Shown here: one piece after another, positions 62,214 to 64,000 of the stretch
How the letters are laid out: every line of letters starts with the position of its first letter
Position numbering within the stretch: position 1 is the first letter of the stretch
From: Mesorhizobium tamadayense
Lineage (GTDB): Bacteria; Pseudomonadota; Alphaproteobacteria; Rhizobiales; Rhizobiaceae
Assembly: GCF_003863365.1 (NCBI RefSeq)
Contig: NZ_RQXT01000034.1
Coordinates: 1-64,000 of the forward strand
Length of the DNA: 64,000 bases
Reading direction: 5' to 3'
Program-made: the position numbers and the translations under genes
Notes under the pieces: generated by a model
Seen by the model: the letters and a program-made list of their open reading frames with translations, nothing else
Database searches by the model: none
What the model was told of the DNA's origin: nothing

Positions 62214-63038
62214 CTAAGCCAGCGCGGTCGGTGTTTCGCCGGCGAGCTGACGAAACTCGCGCACCAGATGCGCCTGATCGGCATAGCCGCAATCGGCGGC
62301 GATGCCTACCCAGTCGTCTTCCTGCCGCTTCGATAGGGAAAGCGCGCGATTGAAGCGCACGATACGCGACAATGTCTTCGGCCCGATGCCGATCGCGTCG
62401 GAGAATTTTGCCGCGAGATGCTTGCGGCTCCAGCCGAGTTCTTCGGCAAGCGCCGAAATCCGGGTTCGGCCGCCGGTGGCGAGGACCGTCCCGTAAGCCC
62501 AGGCGACTTCGGGCGAAAGCTCTATGGCTTTCGCAAGCCGGCTGGTCACGAAAGCTTCGGCAATGGCAAAGCGCGTGTCCCAATCTGGCGCTTCGCCAAG
62601 CTGCTCGCACAATGCGATGCCCTCGAAGCCCAGCGCATCGTCCAGGCCGACCATGCGGTCCCGCAATTCGCTCATCGGCACGCCGAAAAATTGCCTTGCG
62701 CCGAGCGGCGTGAAATTGACCTGGACGCAGCAGCAGCCGCCGAAGGATTCGATCACGACAGGACCGGCATAGAGGCCGGCGGCGAAGCTGGCGAAACGGT
62801 CGTTGTCGCCTGGGTCGCGGCCAAGCCCGATCGCGAAGGCATCCGCGAAGCTGATCACCAGCGGCACGGTCAGCGAGGCATATTCGACGATGCGGAAATG
62901 GCCGGGCCATAGCTCGCGGTAGCCGCAGACATCGGTGACACTGCCCGCGAGCGCGGCGGCGGGCTTGCGCCGGACCATCTCGAAATGGAGGGCCGGGGAC
63001 CGATCGTCTTGCCGATGGCGCTCTGTCTCGTCGGACAT
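62214..63038 (-). CDS. AraC-family transcriptional regulator
   Basis: 274 aa. The C-terminal AraC helix-turn-helix pair lies at ~residues 190-272 (ISALAEELGWSRKHLAAKF ... WVGIAADCGYADQAHLVREFRQLAGETP). The N-terminal domain is of the kind found in regulators next to VOC genes, with a Gly-Cys-Cys-Cys stretch (GGCCCVQVNF) that could bind a thiophilic or metal ligand. It probably controls the adjacent VOC gene. Confidence 0.85.
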   Translation of the reverse strand: MSDETERHRQDDRSPALHFEMVRRKPAAALAGSVTDVCGYRELWPGHFRIVEYASLTVPLVISFADAFAIGLGRDPGDNDRFASFAAGLYAGPVVIESFGGCCCVQVNFTPLGARQFFGVPMSELRDRMVGLDDALGFEGIALCEQLGEAPDWDTRFAIAEAFVTSRLAKAIELSPEVAWAYGTVLATGGRTRISALAEELGWSRKHLAAKFSDAIGIGPKTLSRIVRFNRALSLSKRQEDDWVGIAADCGYADQAHLVREFRQLAGETPTALA

Positions 63039-63070
63039 CAGCCGAGCCTAGCAGACCATGCCCTCAAATC

Positions 63071-63097
63071 AAAAGCGCCCGGCGGGGCCGGGCGCTT
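63071..63097 (-). terminator. Terminator for the 56-aa membrane protein
   Basis: AAGCGCCCGG / CCGGGCGCTT perfect 10-bp stem with a 5-base loop. On the minus strand it is followed by TTTTGATTT. Confidence 0.75.
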
Positions 63098-63129
63098 CGA
63101 GTTGCCAGAGATCGGCTAAAGCGGTTTAC

Positions 63130-63173
63130 GCAATTCCGAACGGAAAACCGTTACACACTTTTCCTGGAATTGC
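63130..63173. repeat. Dispersed palindromic repeat (type 1, copy C)
   Basis: GCAATTCCGAACGGAAAACC ... CACTTTTCCTGGAATTGC, perfect 8-bp arms. It ends two bases before the stop codon of the 56-aa membrane protein (minus strand). Confidence 0.9.
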
Positions 63174-63175
63174 TT

Positions 63176-63346
63176 TCAGGCACCGCGCATCAGGCAGCCT
63201 GCGGCAAGCACGATATAGGCGATGAGGACAATCCACACCGCGGCAAGAGGAATAAACGCAAGAAGGCCAAGAGCGGCGAGAAGGCCGATGATGGCGATGA
63301 CCAACGAAATAATGAACACGATCTGGGTAGGTGCACTGAGATTCAT
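63176..63346 (-). CDS. 56-aa two-helix membrane protein
   Basis: Start MNLSAPTQIV with GGAGGG upstream, then two hydrophobic helices (FIISLVIAIIGLLAALGLLAF and PLAAVWIVLIAYIVLAAGCLM). The type is common in Proteobacteria and of unknown function. Its stop abuts repeat copy C, and the repeat plus the terminator at 63071 form the 3' end. Confidence 0.7.
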   Translation of the reverse strand: MNLSAPTQIVFIISLVIAIIGLLAALGLLAFIPLAAVWIVLIAYIVLAAGCLMRGA

Positions 63347-63398
63347 GTCCGGTTCCCTCCAACATGATTCGCACGCACGAATTCTATCAGCAGCGCGG

Positions 63399-64000
63399 TC
63401 ACACACCAATGAGCTGGCGCAAGGGATTGGCCGGGTCGGCAAGCAGCTTGGCTGCCAACGCCAGGCAGACGACAACCAGCAGCGGTTTAATCAGTTTCGC
63501 GCCGATCCTGATGGCGAGGCTTGCGCCCACACGGGCGCCGAGGAACTGCGCTATGCCCATGATCAAACCAATCTTCCAGTCGATAACGCCGACCGCGGCG
63601 AAGATGGCGAAGCCGCCGATGTTGGAGGCGAAGTTGAGCAGCTTGGTGTGCGCGGTGGCCTTGAGCACGCCGTAGCCGGCAAGGCTGACAAAGGCTAGCA
63701 TGTAGAAGGAGCCGGCGCCGGGGCCGAAGAGGCCGTCATAGAAGCCGACCAGCGGTGGAATGACGAGGCCGAACAGGAAAGGCGACAGCCGTTCGGCGCG
63801 GTCGACATCGTTCATGTTGGGCTTGAGCGCAAAGTAGAGAGCGATCGCGATCAGGAGAACAGGCAGGAGCGCGCGCAGGAAATCGCCGGGCACGACCGTC
63901 GCCAACAGGGCGCCGGCCGCGCTTCCGATCAGCGCCAGCAGCGCTGAAGGGAGCTGGCGGCGCAGATCGACCTGGCCTTTCGCGGCATAATGGATGGTGG
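63399..64000 (-). CDS. TSUP (TauE/SafE) family permease, 5' end outside the window
   Basis: At least 200 aa, open at the window edge. It has several helices, the TSUP GFYDGLFGPGAGSF motif and NFASNIGGFAIFA. The C-terminus (KLLADPANPLRQLIGV) is complete. The family exports sulphite, sulphoacetate or related organosulphonates, or imports some, so the cargo is unresolved. A link to sulphur released from DMSP or taurine would be speculative. Confidence 0.8.
   Translation of the reverse strand, partial: TIHYAAKGQVDLRRQLPSALLALIGSAAGALLATVVPGDFLRALLPVLLIAIALYFALKPNMNDVDRAERLSPFLFGLVIPPLVGFYDGLFGPGAGSFYMLAFVSLAGYGVLKATAHTKLLNFASNIGGFAIFAAVGVIDWKIGLIMGIAQFLGARVGASLAIRIGAKLIKPLLVVVCLALAAKLLADPANPLRQLIGV

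Overview
The window is high-GC, densely packed DNA of a Hyphomicrobiales bacterium, most like Mesorhizobium. That placement rests on recognised gene families (soxBDAG, Bmt, DUF1127, DUF1194, GlxA-type regulator) and on short dispersed palindromes that I recall from Mesorhizobium genomes. No rRNA, tRNA, CRISPR array, insertion sequence or phage gene was seen.

Layout. 1-6.8 kb: a frameshifted DHA2-type exporter, then the sarcosine oxidase operon soxB-soxD-soxA-soxG (minus strand). 7-9.5 kb: a large MscS channel. 10.2-11.8 kb: a decayed HAD/UbiA-FkbM locus. 11.9-14.5 kb: an FAD/GcvT demethylating dehydrogenase. 14.6-18.7 kb: a DUF1194 protein, a crystallin-like secreted protein and a complete SsuABC-type importer. 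18.7-23.1 kb: a GbdR-like GlxA-type regulator, a LysR regulator with an HSL-type hydrolase, and three tiny genes, two of them DUF1127. 23.3-33.9 kb: a corrinoid-dependent methyl-transfer block made of a reductive activase, a DHPS-fold methyltransferase, a MetF-like reductase, a MetF C-terminal-domain protein, a 'virulence factor' family protein, a DUF1638 protein, a corrinoid protein and an MttB-family methyltransferase. 34-38.9 kb: a QueG-like Fe-S protein, a broken dienelactone hydrolase, and an ECF sigma factor coupled to a vWA protein. 38.9-45 kb: betaine-homocysteine methyltransferase (bmt), DUF1989, an XRE regulator, a desaturase, a PhnD-like protein and a DddP-like M24 protein. 45-51 kb: a GT39 protein, a second FAD/GcvT dehydrogenase and a second MttB-family protein. 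51-64 kb: an MFS carrier, prolyl oligopeptidase, a class III aminotransferase, two valine-catabolism enzymes, a DMSP-lyase-type cupin, cobQ, a VOC protein, an AraC regulator and a TSUP permease.

How it fits together. The theme is catabolism of methylated onium compounds (glycine betaine, other betaines, possibly DMSP) and one-carbon handling. Four parallel demethylation routes sit within about 50 kb: oxidative (soxBDAG and two DMGDH-like proteins), corrinoid (two MttB-family proteins, a corrinoid protein, the activase and the DHPS-fold methyltransferase, with MetF-like enzymes to oxidise methyl-THF), homocysteine-dependent (bmt), and possible lyase cleavage of DMSP (a DddP-like protein and a DddQ/DddL-type cupin). 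Two regulatory threads tie them together. One near-identical palindrome precedes both bmt and the DHPS-fold methyltransferase. An ATTTGCGAC element recurs upstream of the GlxA-type regulator and in the mttB-like/corrinoid-protein intergenic region. Five of the methyl-transfer proteins carry similar Arg/Gly-rich tails.

Several reading frames are broken by single-base changes (exporter, FkbM, DUF1778 antitoxin, DUF4893, dienelactone hydrolase). They may be real decay or sequencing error. The sequence alone cannot decide.
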